Source: Adineta vaga (lineage: Eukaryota; Rotifera). From it: a DNA stretch of 64,000 bases. The stretch covers positions 1,612,001 through 1,676,000 of the forward strand of contig CP075494.1 in assembly GCA_021613535.1 (NCBI GenBank). Reading direction: 5' to 3'. The position numbers and the translations under genes were made by a program. A model generated the notes under the pieces. The model saw nothing but the letters and a program-made list of their open reading frames with translations, ran no database searches and had not been told where the DNA came from. Shown here one piece after another: positions 46,204 through 56,982 of this stretch (within the stretch, counting starts at the first letter, position 1; every line of letters begins with the position of its first letter).

Positions 46204-46688
46204 GATTCATTCATCGTGGTAAATCAGCATGTTCTTAATAACAAAGAGAAAAATGAATGAGGATGACAACCACTTTTTTCCGTTTAACAAAACATGTCAA
46301 AGACGAGGACTATAGTTGTCTTTTAGGCAGATAGCTTGCGTTCTACCATAAATGACAACGTTCAACAACGCAACAGAGAAAAACTACTATGTCAGGTATA
46401 GCTTGATGCCCTAGGCAAAAGATAAATATGATATAAGATTACACGTCAAATATCATTTTCTATCATCAGAATATATTATAACATCGTGATTTTGTTTCTG
46501 TTAAAGTATTATATTCCAACAGTTTTTTTGCACACAAAAAAAAATATTATCAAAAGAAACACTAGTTAACTTTCGATTGATCGGAACAGACAAAACTGAT
46601 GACATATGAAAATATTTTATAGATAAAATTATTCGTGTTTATTTAAATTTCTTGATTAAAAATAAATTATTTTGCCTTCTATAGCGGG
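46204..46688. other. Spacer between the receptor and the defensin-like gene
   Basis: AT-rich; presumably holds the receptor's promoter. Nothing else recognised. Confidence 0.45.
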
Positions 46689-47016
46689 TTACTTCTTGAT
46701 ACACACACATTCTTTATATTGAAAACGTTTACTACAATGACCACCTGCATATCCAATACTTCTACAGTAACCTTGACAGAAAAAATGATGATAATTATGC
46801 GGTCCATTACAACCATGATCTCGAAGATTTTCCATGACAATTTCGTTTTCTTCTAACTCTAGAAAATGACAATCATTAACTTGAGTATCTACGGATATCT
46901 AATGATATTTATATATACGTACGTATATCAAAGGCGGCTGCCAGTTTGGTTCCAACCACAATGCCAACCAAGACAATAAACAGAAAGTAAAAAAGAGCAC
47001 CGTTTTTGTAATTCAT
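46689..47016 (-). CDS. CSalpha-beta defensin-like secreted peptide
   Basis: Two exons. The first (from 47016) encodes a signal peptide, MNYKNGALFYFLFIVLVGIV. The second encodes the mature region and ends in TAA at 46689. Its cysteines are spaced DHGC, FFCQGYCRSIGYAGGHC and KECVC: C-x(n)-C-xxx-C-x(n)-C-x(n)-C-x-C, with GGHC before the fourth, the invertebrate defensin CSalpha-beta framework. One earlier cysteine (NDC) precedes it. Exon 2 starts at the acceptor ATTAG near 46898. The donor is unclear, since GTACGT would give an intron of only 24 bp; GTGGTT or GTTGGA upstream would give about 60 bp. The peptide is likely secreted and antimicrobial by family; that is inference. Confidence 0.72.
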
Positions 47017-48232
47017 TTTGAATGTTTCTAAACTCAAACAATGACATTTGATAGAAAATTAGTTATCACTCTTACTTTAGTAAATACTATTTGATTTGTA
47101 AGCAGATCATATATATCTTAATTTCGTTGTGAGAATTATCCGATTATTGCGCCAGATGTAATTTCCGTAAAGGAACTTGGAAATTACCAAGACAATGTAA
47201 AAATTTTTTCAATAGAAGCATCCGTTATCTAAGAACAATGATTCGTGTCCACGCGGAAGTAGAAGAACTAAATTTTGTGGGAATAAAATATGAATCACAT
47301 AATGACGAAATGTTTTGAGATAAGATTTTTTAATTTTCTTATTTATACTGTGTATAACGTTGTTCGCATATTTGACAAGCAAGATAAAATCTGTAATGTG
47401 CTCAAAACTGAAAGTTGTTGATAAAACTAACTCTTATCGAATAATTAGAATCTGTACTTTCGATTCAAATTGTTGTCCAAGGAATAAGTATTTTATAGAT
47501 GATAATTTTTAGATGAAAGTTTCGTTCATTTGATTTAGTTAGCAAATGCCATATACAAATTAAGTGAAAGCATAACATATGATTCTCATGACTTCAGCTG
47601 AACTTTTTATAGATTCTATGGTGAGCATAAAAATATCACAATAGCTCTCTTGAAATGTGATTTCAGAGTACCAAAGTATCCGAAAGGAAGAACAAAATGA
47701 GATGAGTCATTATTTTTTGCAGATAATAAAATCGTTTTTGTCACTTCGCATGAGGAACGATCCACCTGTTAGCTATTTGACGTCATATCAACATTGAATA
47801 TTTGCTTTGACTCTTTTCAGTTTCGTAATAGACGCCTCTTCATGAGGGTGTGGGTGTGGATTGTTGCAGGCAAGGGAGAAAAAACCAAATCCTACAAAGA
47901 TAAAAGTGGGTCCTTCCGACACTTAGAATCCCAAAGAATCTGCTCTTTTTCTCTTGACCATGCGCATCTTGAAGGTGTGTCTTTGAGTGAGCTTAATAGC
48001 TATGCTATTTAATCCATACCCTGAACATGGTTTATTTATTCCGACGCTGTAAGTCAACTCGTTTTGCTATTGATTCACCCTCGACCTGTATGACACAATA
48101 CAGTGGAAAAGGGTATTATAGTGTTATGCTGAAAGTGACACGTGGTCTTTCTTTATGTGGTACAAAAGAATAAAAATGAAGGATAGCCAGTAATGTTCAT
48201 CATCAAGACGGTTTATATAGTTTGGCAACAGA
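47017..48232. other. Spacer with a one-armed telomere-like tract
   Basis: No gene supported. TGAGGGTGTGGGTGTGGA at 47843-47860 lacks a clear partner arm; the weak TTGAAGGTGTGTC near 47970 is in the same orientation. Confidence 0.4.
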
Positions 48233-48325
48233 GCTGGGTGTGGGTGGGGTGAGCCAAGAAGAGATCCACACCCACACCCACCCACACTCACACACACACA
48301 CGCACACACACACACACACCCTCAA
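48233..48325. repeat. Telomere-like inverted repeat with CA microsatellite (copy 13)
   Basis: GCTGGGTGTGGGTGGGGTG, a loop of about 20 bp, then CACACCCACACCCACCC followed by a CA run and CACCCTCAA. Its right end is the exact point where the gene at 48326 loses its coding sequence. Confidence 0.82.
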
Positions 48326-48782
48326 TTGTATTTAAACGACGATTTTCACACAGATGAAATTTTAATGATGGTAAAAAATGTTCAATTGATGCTTTTAATG
48401 AATCATGATCGTTACAAATACCAATAACATAAGGTGAATTTAAATATGTTTTATATTTTTTATCATCATGACAAAAAATAATCAATGATGAAAGTTTATC
48501 GTTAGGAAAATCTTCTAAAAGTATTTCAACATACGAACCTGCTGTAATTAATAAAGTTTTTGTTTCGAAGAAATAATTATTTTCTAAATGATCACGAAAT
48601 TTATTAAGATTATTATAAAATAAACAATTGTTATTAATTTGTTTTAATATTAGCTTTGTTCGTAATATATCTTCATGATCTTCTTTACAATTTTGATCTA
48701 ACCATATTAATGTAAATAAATCCGATTTATCTTCTTCATCAACATAATGAACTGGACGACGTAGATGAGAAAGTATCGACAT
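48326..48782 (-). pseudogene. N-terminal fragment of a TPR/ADP-ribosyltransferase-type protein
   Basis: About 152 residues from MSILSHLRRPVHYVDEEDKS. The segment LFTLIWLDQNCKEDHEDI with KLILKQINNNCLFYNN, then FFETKTLLITAGSYVEILLE and DKLSSLIIFCHDDKKY, follows the N-terminal domain that bdelloid genomes place before TPR and mono-ADP-ribosyltransferase (RT6) domains. The frame then runs into the hairpin (48325 and below), where it becomes VCVCVRVCV, a translation of CA repeats. No TPR or transferase domain follows in either direction. The gene was therefore severed at the hairpin. The N-terminal part has no lesion. Confidence 0.65.
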
Positions 48783-48917
48783 TTATTTCAAATAGTTATT
48801 CACGAGTGATTCAAATGCAAGGAAGTATTTGATTTTTTGTTACACTTGAATAAACAACGTGGAGAAAAACATAATTTTATATGATAATATTTTATTTTCG
48901 ATATTAATATATTTTCG

Positions 48918-50102
48918 ATGTGGGGTTTTGCTGGTATAACAAATTCATATTATTCAATCGATGATATTCCTGATAATAATCATATTATTATCATTAATAA
49001 TAAACCAAAGAGAAATTTATTTAACCGGCTTATACTGATACTTACTATTGGTATAATATGTATTTTTATTTTAATGATCATATTAACAGAAATAATGATA
49101 ACATTCAAACATAAATCAATCAATCTCTATTATCAAAATTCATCATTGGATCATAATAAAATTATTTTGAATATATCAAAACCTTTAAAACAAAATAATT
49201 CATTGAATTGTCTACTACCAATTAATCCAAATTATACTAAAAATGGTGACATTGTTGCAGGAGGTTTTTCTTCATCAATTGATGAATCAGATAAATTACA
49301 AGGACCAACATCAGTTTATCTTGATCATGAGAGAAATATTTATGTTGCTGATACAACTAATCATCGAATTCGAAAATATTCTCCTGGAGATTCAGATGAA
49401 GGTGAAACACTTATTGATAAAACATCGAATATCAATTCTCCATGTTGTTTATATATTGATCAAGAATCGAATTATTTATATTTTCTTGATCAAGATAATC
49501 AAAGAAATTATCGTGTACAATTTATTCAATTGAATTCAAATTCATTGAAATCACTAATTCTTCTTGTTGGATATCAAACAATATCATATGGAATGAAATT
49601 AGATCAAAATTTCAATATTTATGTATCAGAATTCAATCATCATCGAATAGTAAAATGATTAGCACCGAATTATGATCAATATTTAATCATAGTTGAAAAT
49701 AGAAAAAATCAATTAATTTATCCAAGAAGTATTTTTATTGATGAAATAACAAATAATTTATATGTTGCGAATGAAAATCGAATTCAACGTTGGTCAATGA
49801 ATTCAAATGAAAGCCAAATTCTTATGCAAGGTGGATCATCGTGTCCAAATGGAATTGAATTTGATTGTCATGGAAATCTTTATATATCTCAAGGTACAAC
49901 AATTAAATTAATTAATAATAAAACAAGTTTAAGAGGAATTGATATTATCGGCGTTCAATATGATTTTCGTTTGCAAGCCAATTCTAGGCAAACTGATTAT
50001 TTATATAATGCAGAAGGAATTTATCTTGATAAAACAAATGGAGATTTTTATTTAGTTGATTCAGGTTTTAATCGGATACAAAAATTTACTATTACAAATT
50101 AA
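48918..50102 (+). pseudogene. NHL-repeat type II membrane protein with one in-frame TGA
   Basis: 395 codons in one frame. A cytoplasmic N-terminus (residues 1-36) leads to a TM helix (LFNRLILILTIGIICIFILM) and an extracellular NHL propeller: LQGPTSVYLDHERNIYVADT, NHRIRKYSPG, YGMKLDQNFNIYVSEFNHHR, YPRSIFIDEITNNLYVANEN and AEGIYLDKTNGDFYLVDSGF. A TGA at 49656-49658 falls in HHRIVK-stop-LAPNY, where the family has tryptophan (TGG), so one G-to-A change explains it. Everything after is intact to TAA at 50102. NHL propellers bind protein or carbohydrate partners; this one would sit on the cell surface. The gene is recently dead, or the base is an error. Confidence 0.75.
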
Positions 50103-50238
50103 AATTTTTGTTTTGTTTTTTTCGATTGTGTTCGTTCTACCATTAAAGTCATACAATATCTAGTTCATTTTGAATACTATACAATTCAGTATAGAGAAAT
50201 AGAATTATTGACTGACAATAAAGTTTGTGATTCTCAAT

Positions 50239-50415
50239 TATGTCAAACAAAAAAGATTTATTTATAGAAGATATCATTCATTTTCACATTTAGTTGATTA
50301 TTTTCCAGAATTTGATGGCAAAATATATGAATTTATTCTTAAAATGTGCTTTGACCTCAATCCAGATACAAATAAAATTATCTATTCGCATTTCGTTTGT
50401 GCAACAAGTACGTAG
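50239..50415 (+). pseudogene. G-protein alpha subunit (Gq class), C-terminal fragment
   Basis: The run reads [16 protein letters not shown] in one frame, then [20 protein letters not shown] and [17 protein letters not shown] in another. This matches the guanine-specificity NKKD motif and the CAT loop (CATDT in intact proteins) that contact guanine in G-alpha proteins, with YFPEFDG and YSHF favouring the Gq/11 class. Upstream switch regions and the final helix are absent. A frameshift separates the two motifs near 50290. The end at 50410 (ACAAGTACGTAG) could be an old exon donor. A fragment, not a working gene. Confidence 0.75.
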
Positions 50416-50433
50416 AATAAAACTTCAAAGAAT

Positions 50434-50874
50434 ATGCTATCATCCTATAAAAATATATTTAAATCGTTTGAACTTTTAAAAAGATATTCAGTTTTTGTTT
50501 CACCCCAGACTTTTGGAACACCCTGTACACAAGATTTAGATATAACTATTCTTTCTTTGAGAGAATCAGGTGAATTTGATAATTTAAAAGTAAAATGGTT
50601 TCAAGTAAAACTTTGTCGTGATGATATTCAAACAACGACAGCAAAGGAAATTCAATCAATGAGTGGATTATTTCTTATCTTTGCAATTCTTACTGGTTTA
50701 GCATTAGTAGTATTTATGTGCAAGAAACGAAGACTTTTCAAACGTTATCTTTTCACCTTAGGACGTCGAAAGAATTTCTTTTTTAAAACGAAGAATTATG
50801 CAATGAACGGATCGAATCAAACACCAAACGTTTCAATTTCCTCACCTGCCCGAGTACAAGTCTCGGTAACATGA
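50434..50874 (+). pseudogene. Ionotropic glutamate receptor, C-terminal fragment
   Basis: 146 codons without a stop. YSVFVSPQTF, then LDITILSLRESGEFDNLKVK and WF correspond to the end of the ligand-binding S2 lobe. SGLFLIFAILTGLALVVFMC is the last membrane helix (M4) and KKRRLFKRYLF starts the cytoplasmic tail, ending in SARVQVSVT-like serine-rich sequence. The pore, S1 and most of S2 are missing, and the upstream neighbour is a G-alpha piece, so this is a truncated copy. Ligand type (glutamate or glycine) cannot be told from what is left. Confidence 0.72.
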
Positions 50875-50986
50875 GAAAATTACGCGCTAAAAGTCAATAA
50901 AAGAATTGCGAAAACTGCGGGAGAGCATAACAAAAAGGAATATCTGAATTATATTATCGTTTACTGTTGAGTTTCATTCTTCACAG

Positions 50987-51211
50987 TCAAGTACATTGAT
51001 AGAATTGAAGTAATGCTTTTAATATATTCACTGGTTTCATAGAGTTGTTGAAATTGTTGTTCAGATATTTATTGTGCTTGATCATAGTATCGATGAATTT
51101 AGTTTGACTAACAATTCCATCGTGATCAGAATCACATAATTCGAAAATACAATGCATAGTTTGCCTTCGCTCCATTTTACCTAGCATTCTAAGAGCCAAA
51201 ATATTTCGCAT
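50987..51211 (-). pseudogene. EF-hand protein fragment
   Basis: 74 codons. One EF-hand loop is visible, DSDHDGIVSQTK after FELC. Loop positions 1, 3 and 5 are aspartate and 6 is glycine, as required, but position 12 is lysine where glutamate normally binds calcium, so affinity would be poor. A preceding helix (LALRMLGKMERRQTMHCIFE) fits a paired hand. The partner EF-hand is missing upstream. The gene may be an exon of a neuronal-calcium-sensor-like protein or a leftover. Confidence 0.5.
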
Positions 51212-51605
51212 TTTTATATTTTATTTCCAACCTATTTTGTTGTATCATTAACTTGTACGAAGAATTCAGATGCCATTCTATATGATGAGTGGAATATGAC
51301 AAAAAAAATTAATCTTGTGATCTGAAATATATAAATATTAAATGGTGAAAATAGTGTTCTCTTTTATTGATTGATGTAAAAAAACACCAAAATCGAATAA
51401 AAGTACGTAGTTATAGTTGAGAAATTATAGAGAACGAAAAGAAAAAAAAACATTTTTACGTCTGAATCTTTTTTCTTCGACAATTGATAAGATACTAATG
51501 TATGAAAAGGGTACCATTCCGACAACATATAATTTCGTTTCTGTTGTTATTCTCTATTTTTATTGAAATGTTTTACAATACTAAGAAATTCAATAAGATT
51601 TGAAC

Positions 51606-51659
51606 AAAGAGGGTGGGTGTTAGATAGATGTAGTGCACATACACACCCACACCCTTCTT
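51606..51659. repeat. Telomere-like hairpin (copy 14)
   Basis: AAGAGGGTGGGTGTTAG on the left, CACACCCACACCCTTCTT on the right. The outer bases are AAGAGGG/CCCTTCTT rather than TTGAGGG, a variant start. Confidence 0.75.
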
Positions 51660-51735
51660 GTTGACTTTGCCGAGATGCATTTTTTGATAATGATTTTTCC
51701 ATTATTTCAAAACTTACAAGAGTACTATCGATAAT

Positions 51736-51803
51736 TTGAGGGTGTAGGTGTGTTTGAATGATCCGAGAGCCATTACGGCCACAGTCACACCCTCACCCAC
51801 CCT
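51736..51803. repeat. Telomere-like hairpin (copy 15)
   Basis: TTGAGGGTGTAGGTGTG, a loop of about 30 bp, then CACACCCTCACCCACCC. It lies 77 bp from the previous hairpin. Confidence 0.75.
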
Positions 51804-51900
51804 TTCGTCGTTTAATTTTTTTACAAGATGGTAACTCGAATTATACTTTTTTCTACTTATTATTTTGCATCGATGGACATAAATCTCTATCAATCATTGA

Positions 51901-52114
51901 CTATGGATAACAAATAAGATGATCACTACATCGAGAATGATGAACACATATATGAGATGAATCTAAGCATTTAAATGAGGTTCCACATGGTACAAGATCA
52001 GCACAGAATGTCCATAAAGAAGCACAAATACCAACATTATTTAGCACCTATCATAGGAAAACATCCACAAGCACTATTACTTGAACATCGACCACGTGGT
52101 GACATATTTGACAT
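51901..52114 (-). pseudogene. Small cysteine-rich protein with a one-base shift
   Basis: From ATG at 52114: MSPRGRCSSNSACGCFPMIG, then a one-base shift near 52045-52050, then NNVGICASLWTFCADLVPCG, SFKCLDSSHICVHHSRCSDH and a stop after CYP. The spacing of 12 or so cysteines matches a small bdelloid family (RGRC...ACGCF...GIC...CxDxLVPC...HHxRC) that I know only as uncharacterised. No signal peptide is seen, so an upstream exon is probably missing. Confidence 0.55.
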
Positions 52115-53172
52115 TGATTTGAACTATTGCATAACTAAGTAATAAATATATAATCTTATGATAATTGAAAATATGATATTGCTCTTCTATATTCTATCAA
52201 AAGTAATCCTAATCAATAAGAAATTGAATTTCACTGAAATAAAAGGAAAAGAAAAGAAATTTAATAAAGATTTACTTTTCCTCCTTTTTATTTTCATAAA
52301 AAAAAGTTCAATCACAAAATCCAATTAAATCAAACCACTGAATTATTCGTTTATTTTGCCGATCAGCAATTGATTAATAAATACCCACACCCACACCCAC
52401 TCTCATTGTTTCATGTAAAGACCGTGTTTTTAAAAGAACTATAAGAGTTATTATTAATAACTTTCTTTAAATTATCAGGATAGACTCCAGACTAGAAAAT
52501 CGCTTTACAGATCAAAACTAACGGATCGTAGACAAATCGATCATCCTGAATTCATATATCAGAGTTTTTGTTGGTATCTTTCTAATAGATATATTTTTAT
52601 TTTTGAAAGATCATTTTTTGTGAAATTTTTTAGTAATGATATACATTCTCTTTGCATTTTTTCATCGTTTCTTAATGGATATCAAAATTTCGAAAATAAG
52701 TTCTTTATGTAATTTGTAGTAACTAAATTTTAAATTGAAATGGTGAATAGAGTAGCAAATTCAATGCTAAGTCTGTATATTAGTCGCAAGAAGTGCGAAA
52801 TAGATATAAAACATTTTAGTTCAAAAAACACCATCATCGCATTACAGATGTTTAAGCAGTCTTTTTGTTTTTCTCTTTTGAAAAAAAAATAGAAACAGCC
52901 AATCATTTATCTTCCTTTTTTTACGTCCGCTATTTTGACTACTGCTGCTAACGACAGACGATTTTATCGTCTTTTTTTCTTTTTCGTCTCTACATTATTA
53001 TCCCCAGTTTTTTACTTTTTCCTACTCACAAGATCATTTTATTATCTCGACTACATTTGTCGTCTATGCAACTACTTTGTTATTACTTTCTACTAGTCAA
53101 TAGTAAGAATATTTTCATTTGATTTTTATTTTTAGTGTCGAGAAAAAAATTAAAAGTGAATATCGATATATT
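52115..53172. other. Spacer with a one-armed repeat
   Basis: No gene supported. CCCACACCCACACCCACTCTCA at 52384-52406 is a telomere-like tract without a left arm. Confidence 0.45.
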
Positions 53173-53928
53173 ATGGGAGTAGTAAACAATATTATCAAAC
53201 AATCTAATGAAAAAGAAATGAATACCATTTCATTAGCTGGTGAGGAAACATCAGAAGATAATGATTTGATTTTTCCATATTCAATAATTCATTTAATCAA
53301 AGATATTAGAAATTATCCATCAAAATTGCAGTGGATTAAATGTTTCTTAACATTATATTATCTGCAACTTCTCATAACTTTTATCATCTCTGTGGTCTGT
53401 CTTGCAGTTAGTAGTGCACAAAGCGCATACGATTATGAACTTTGTATATTACGAATTGTTTTTATTCTCCATGGCATATTTGGTCTTATTACAGTTTTAC
53501 TTCATCTCTGTACAATTATTTTTCGGTAAGTCAATTAATTATTGTTGATCTTTCATTTTTGTATATATTAATGAAAATTTTTATCTGTATACAGTTCACC
53601 GTTATTTCTCATGACACCATGGTCATACAATCAACGGCGATTCATTCGTTATTCTACCATTTCAAGTCATTTATTCACGATTATTTGCATCATTTGGTTC
53701 TTGATCGGTCATATTTGGTTTATTCAAGAATTTATATTCGTTCTTACAAGCCGTTATTATTATTTTCGCGCGGGAACAAAATTCACCATCGTCATGGTTA
53801 TTATACACTATATTGTCGGTATTTGGTTACTCTGTTGTTGTTGTATACAAAATCGAAAGAAGATTTCAAATAAATCAACAAAAATTGACAATGAAATAAA
53901 TAAATCGGAAAATTTAATAATTATTTGA
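53173..53928 (+). CDS. Four-TM membrane protein, function unknown
   Basis: Two exons, 53173-53525 and 53595-53928 (donor GTAAGT, acceptor ACAG, phase 2). I chose MGVVNNIIKQ at 53173 over the upstream in-frame methionine because the intervening residues look like untranslated sequence. After a 60-residue cytoplasmic part there are four hydrophobic helices: YYLQLLITFIISVVCLAV, LRIVFILHGIFGLITVLLHL, SHLFTIICIIWFLIGHIWF and FTIVMVIIHYIVGIWLLCCC, followed by a basic, charged tail. The pattern is tetraspan-like, but the CCG and cysteine loop of tetraspanins are absent. The gene is intact. No function can be assigned. Confidence 0.72.
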
Positions 53929-54714
53929 TTTAATCAAACAATTCTATTTATTATTATCTGAAGGACAGATTTCCTATCTAATTCTATCAGTTCAATTCAA
54001 ATAAACAGAAAATCATCATTATCAATTAATCTTTTTTTTTCATTTCAATTGAATGTAATAATTGTCGTTGATTTGTCATTTCCTACAAATATCGAATTTT
54101 TATCAAATAAATATTCATTTGTTGTAATCCAAACATCAGTATGTGTCTTCAAATATTTGTATCGATATTCATAGCGAAAGAACGATATGGCTTATATTGT
54201 AATGATTTTGTTACTAATTTGTAAGTCTTCTGGCGAATGCCGTGTACTGACAATGTAGAGATTATTGCCATTGAGATTCACAGCGATAAATATCTGTTGC
54301 TTGATTTCTTTTATCATATTAGTGTGCAATGCTTTGATAAGCAAATCTTATTTCTTCATAGATTATATTAGAAAATAAGAGAAGAAAAATGAGAAAGATA
54401 CAAAAAACAGAGAAGGTAATTTATTTTGAACTCTGTATTAATCTACTAAGTTAGTTCAATTGCTTTGATTTCATAACTAGTAACGCTCGTCGAGGCAGAC
54501 TCGCTTAACTCTCGACTGAACGACTAACAATAAATGTTTTCTCTTGCTGAAATTATTCATAATAATTTGAATTCTATTATGATATACTCATCATAGTCAT
54601 TTCGTAGAAATTTTGAAAAAATATTCTAATTCAAATTACAGTTGAGAACGGTTTGCTCAAGGACTTTCGTAATCAACTACATAACAGAAATTTATTTTAT
54701 ATTCGATATTACTG

Positions 54715-54792
54715 CAAGGGGGAAAATGTAGGCACCTCAGCACCCTCAACTATGATAGGTATCGAGGTGCTGACCTGTACTTTTCCCCTTGA
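54715..54792. repeat. 78-bp inverted repeat, possible MITE
   Basis: CAAGGGGGAAAATGTAGG and its near-complement CCTGTACTTTTCCCCTTG flank a centre with GCACCTCAGCACC and GGTATCGAGGTGCTGACC. It is not of the telomere-like family. Confidence 0.65.
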
Positions 54793-54925
54793 CTTTTGAC
54801 CTACGAACAAAAGCACTTTTTTAGTATCAAACATATCGATTACAATGCGAAAGTATGACGGTTTTATTGTGTTAGAATCTTTTAATCTTAATATAAACGT
54901 CTTTTCTTTTGAAAGTTAAGTTTTA

Positions 54926-54968
54926 TTGAGGATGTGGGCAACATATTAGTACACCCACACCCCCTCAA
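54926..54968. repeat. Telomere-like hairpin (copy 17)
   Basis: TTGAGGATGTGGGCAAC, then CACCCACACCCCCTCAA after a short loop. Confidence 0.75.
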
Positions 54969-55221
54969 GATCCGAAAACTAAGACGGTAGCTATCAGTTA
55001 AATATCATTGAAATTGTTCGATTACTTTCTAAAACTGTTTCAAAGTACAGCTTGTACGATAACTTGAATTGAAACCTTTTACTCACTTCAAATATGACTC
55101 ATGACGATTTTATTAAATAATTCTCATCCAACAGAAAGACAAAAAAACTATTTAAGACAATCAAAGTAAAGTCATATACTAGAGAGAACAGAAGATCAAT
55201 CAAGACTCAACATTATTCGGA

Positions 55222-55551
55222 TCAGTTGGCAGGGCCTAACACATTTGGGTTCATCTTCACATTACACCGATCACCTTGGCAAAAATATGTTGGACGACCT
55301 TTATACATTGATACTTCATACGCTGGTCCACAGTCCGACATGCAACATCTTGTTTCAATCACATCTGTTACAAACGAACAAATATTGATACATACTAAGA
55401 AGTCGAAACAGTCGCTACATACTTGGATCCTGATCGTTTCGATACATCATGCATCTTTTACAGTTGTAGGCAATATTCACACATATTTGATTAGGTACAT
55501 GCGTACAATTGAAACACTCTGACAAATACTCGATCGATTCCGTAAAAACTG
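55222..55551 (-). pseudogene. Ly6/three-finger-like secreted protein, frameshifted
   Basis: Two pieces in neighbouring frames: ECFNCTHVPNQICVNIAYNC with KRCMMYRND, then VCSDCFDFLVCINICSFVTD, ETRCCMSDCGP and YFCQGDRCN before the stop at 55222. The CC...C...C..D.CN ending is the Ly6/uPAR (three-finger) signature. The shift lies near 55418-55430 and needs one extra base. No signal sequence or GPI-anchor stretch is joined to it. Cell-surface ligand binding would be typical of the family; the call is moderate. Confidence 0.45.
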
Positions 55552-56982
55552 ATGCCGGTTGCACTAAATCAAAAATGCTGAGATAACCTAGACATTATGA
55601 TTGATGTGGTCGTCTTCTATGTCAAACTCAGAATAACAGTTAAATGATTTTTATCAATGAACAAGAACAGTTACCGGTTTCCTTTCTTTCTGAAAAGAAA
55701 ACCAGCCGAGTAACACTTCTGAGAATTGAGTAGGTTTTGAAACAAGCAGCAACAGCATCTTAGGGTTGACACTGGTATTTTCAGTATACTAAAGTCAGTA
55801 CATAGATGGTCTGTCCAAGTGACATTTTATAGCATTGTTTTCGCTAAACTCTCTTACGAGTGAAGTCTCAAGTATGTGTTCACTTTTCGTAAGGTCAAGA
55901 CTGCAGCAATCTATTTAGTTCAACAGTATTAATGTCTATCAAGATAATAGATCAGATTATTCCTCCAGATACTTTACCTGATCCGATTTGAAAAAGGCAC
56001 ATGAGCATGATTGGTATTAGCAGATGCATCGTAGAATGAATAAAAGCAGAGCTTGTGTCTTTGACGACGTAGATTGACAATATAAAAATCAATAAATTTG
56101 TAATATACATATATACATATGTAACCAAATTCCATTTGGAAAGTAAGTCAACAAGCAATAGTTAAGGCATTCTCTCCGTTTTCTCGCATATTAAATTGAG
56201 GCTTTCGTGACAAAAAGAAGATTAACAAAAATACAGGTTATATATAAAGTATCCGATATCAGTTAGTGTTTTTTTCTTTTTCAGATATATCTGACTTCGC
56301 CTGCTTCAAATATTTAATTAAAGGATACAAAATCTATTTTCACAGCACGCCTACTTGTTTCCTTCAGATCAAAGTCAAATCGTCGATTATTTTTCTCGAT
56401 GCCATTTGAGCAAACAATTTCGAAAATCACGCTACTTTTCTGACCATGATTTTATCAAAACAAAGATAAACCCAATAGTGTCATCAAATTTGTGTATCTA
56501 TATTTTCTATCTATATCTCAACATAGAGTAAAATATCTCTCACTGAACATCCCTCCAGGGTGAATAATAACCTGTCCAAACAATCAACGATAATGTGATG
56601 TGTATGAGTGATTTGTTTCTCGACGATTAAAGAGAATGCCCGTATTTGGTCCTGAGGGCATGGGTAAAGGTGTCACTTCAATCGAAACCTATCGATGTAT
56701 ATCAATGTGAATGTTTGCAAACAACGAATTATCCATTATCTGTTAAAAACTATATGAGAAGAATTTCGAGATTATTTTCAAACATAATCTAATTAGAAGT
56801 ATGTACAATTTTAAAATGGTAATCCACCATTGAGGGTGTGGAAAATGGCGTTCGTTTGTGATGCACACTCTCGATTTTACTCCTTATCTAATTAAACTCT
56901 TTCAGAAAATGAAGATCCCAATAGTCGTTAAGCAATCGAATGAAAGATTTTATTTGTGAAAAAAATTCTTTTAATTTATCGT
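55552..56982. other. Spacer, no gene supported
   Basis: A hydrophobic minus-strand open stretch at 55952-56158 could be a decayed membrane-anchor exon but has no upstream partner. A telomere-like hairpin lies at 56830-56873. Confidence 0.4.
56830..56873. repeat. Telomere-like hairpin (copy 18), degenerate
   Basis: TTGAGGGTGTGGAAAATG with a right arm of GCACACTCTCGA. Confidence 0.55.

Larger units (their letters stand above)
53929..55221. other. Spacer holding two inverted repeats
   Basis: No gene seen. It contains an inverted pair at 54715-54792 and a telomere-like hairpin at 54926-54968. Confidence 0.45.

Noticed and set aside
47794-48012. 72-codon plus-strand frame
   Set aside because: It runs through a telomere-like tract and shows no family resemblance.
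49656-49658. TGA as selenocysteine or recoding
   Set aside because: The position is tryptophan in family context and nothing suggests a selenoprotein; a point mutation is simpler.
54480-54540. Possible tRNA-like stretch with CTCGTCGAGGCAGACTCG
   Set aside because: No acceptor stem or anticodon arm could be formed by eye.
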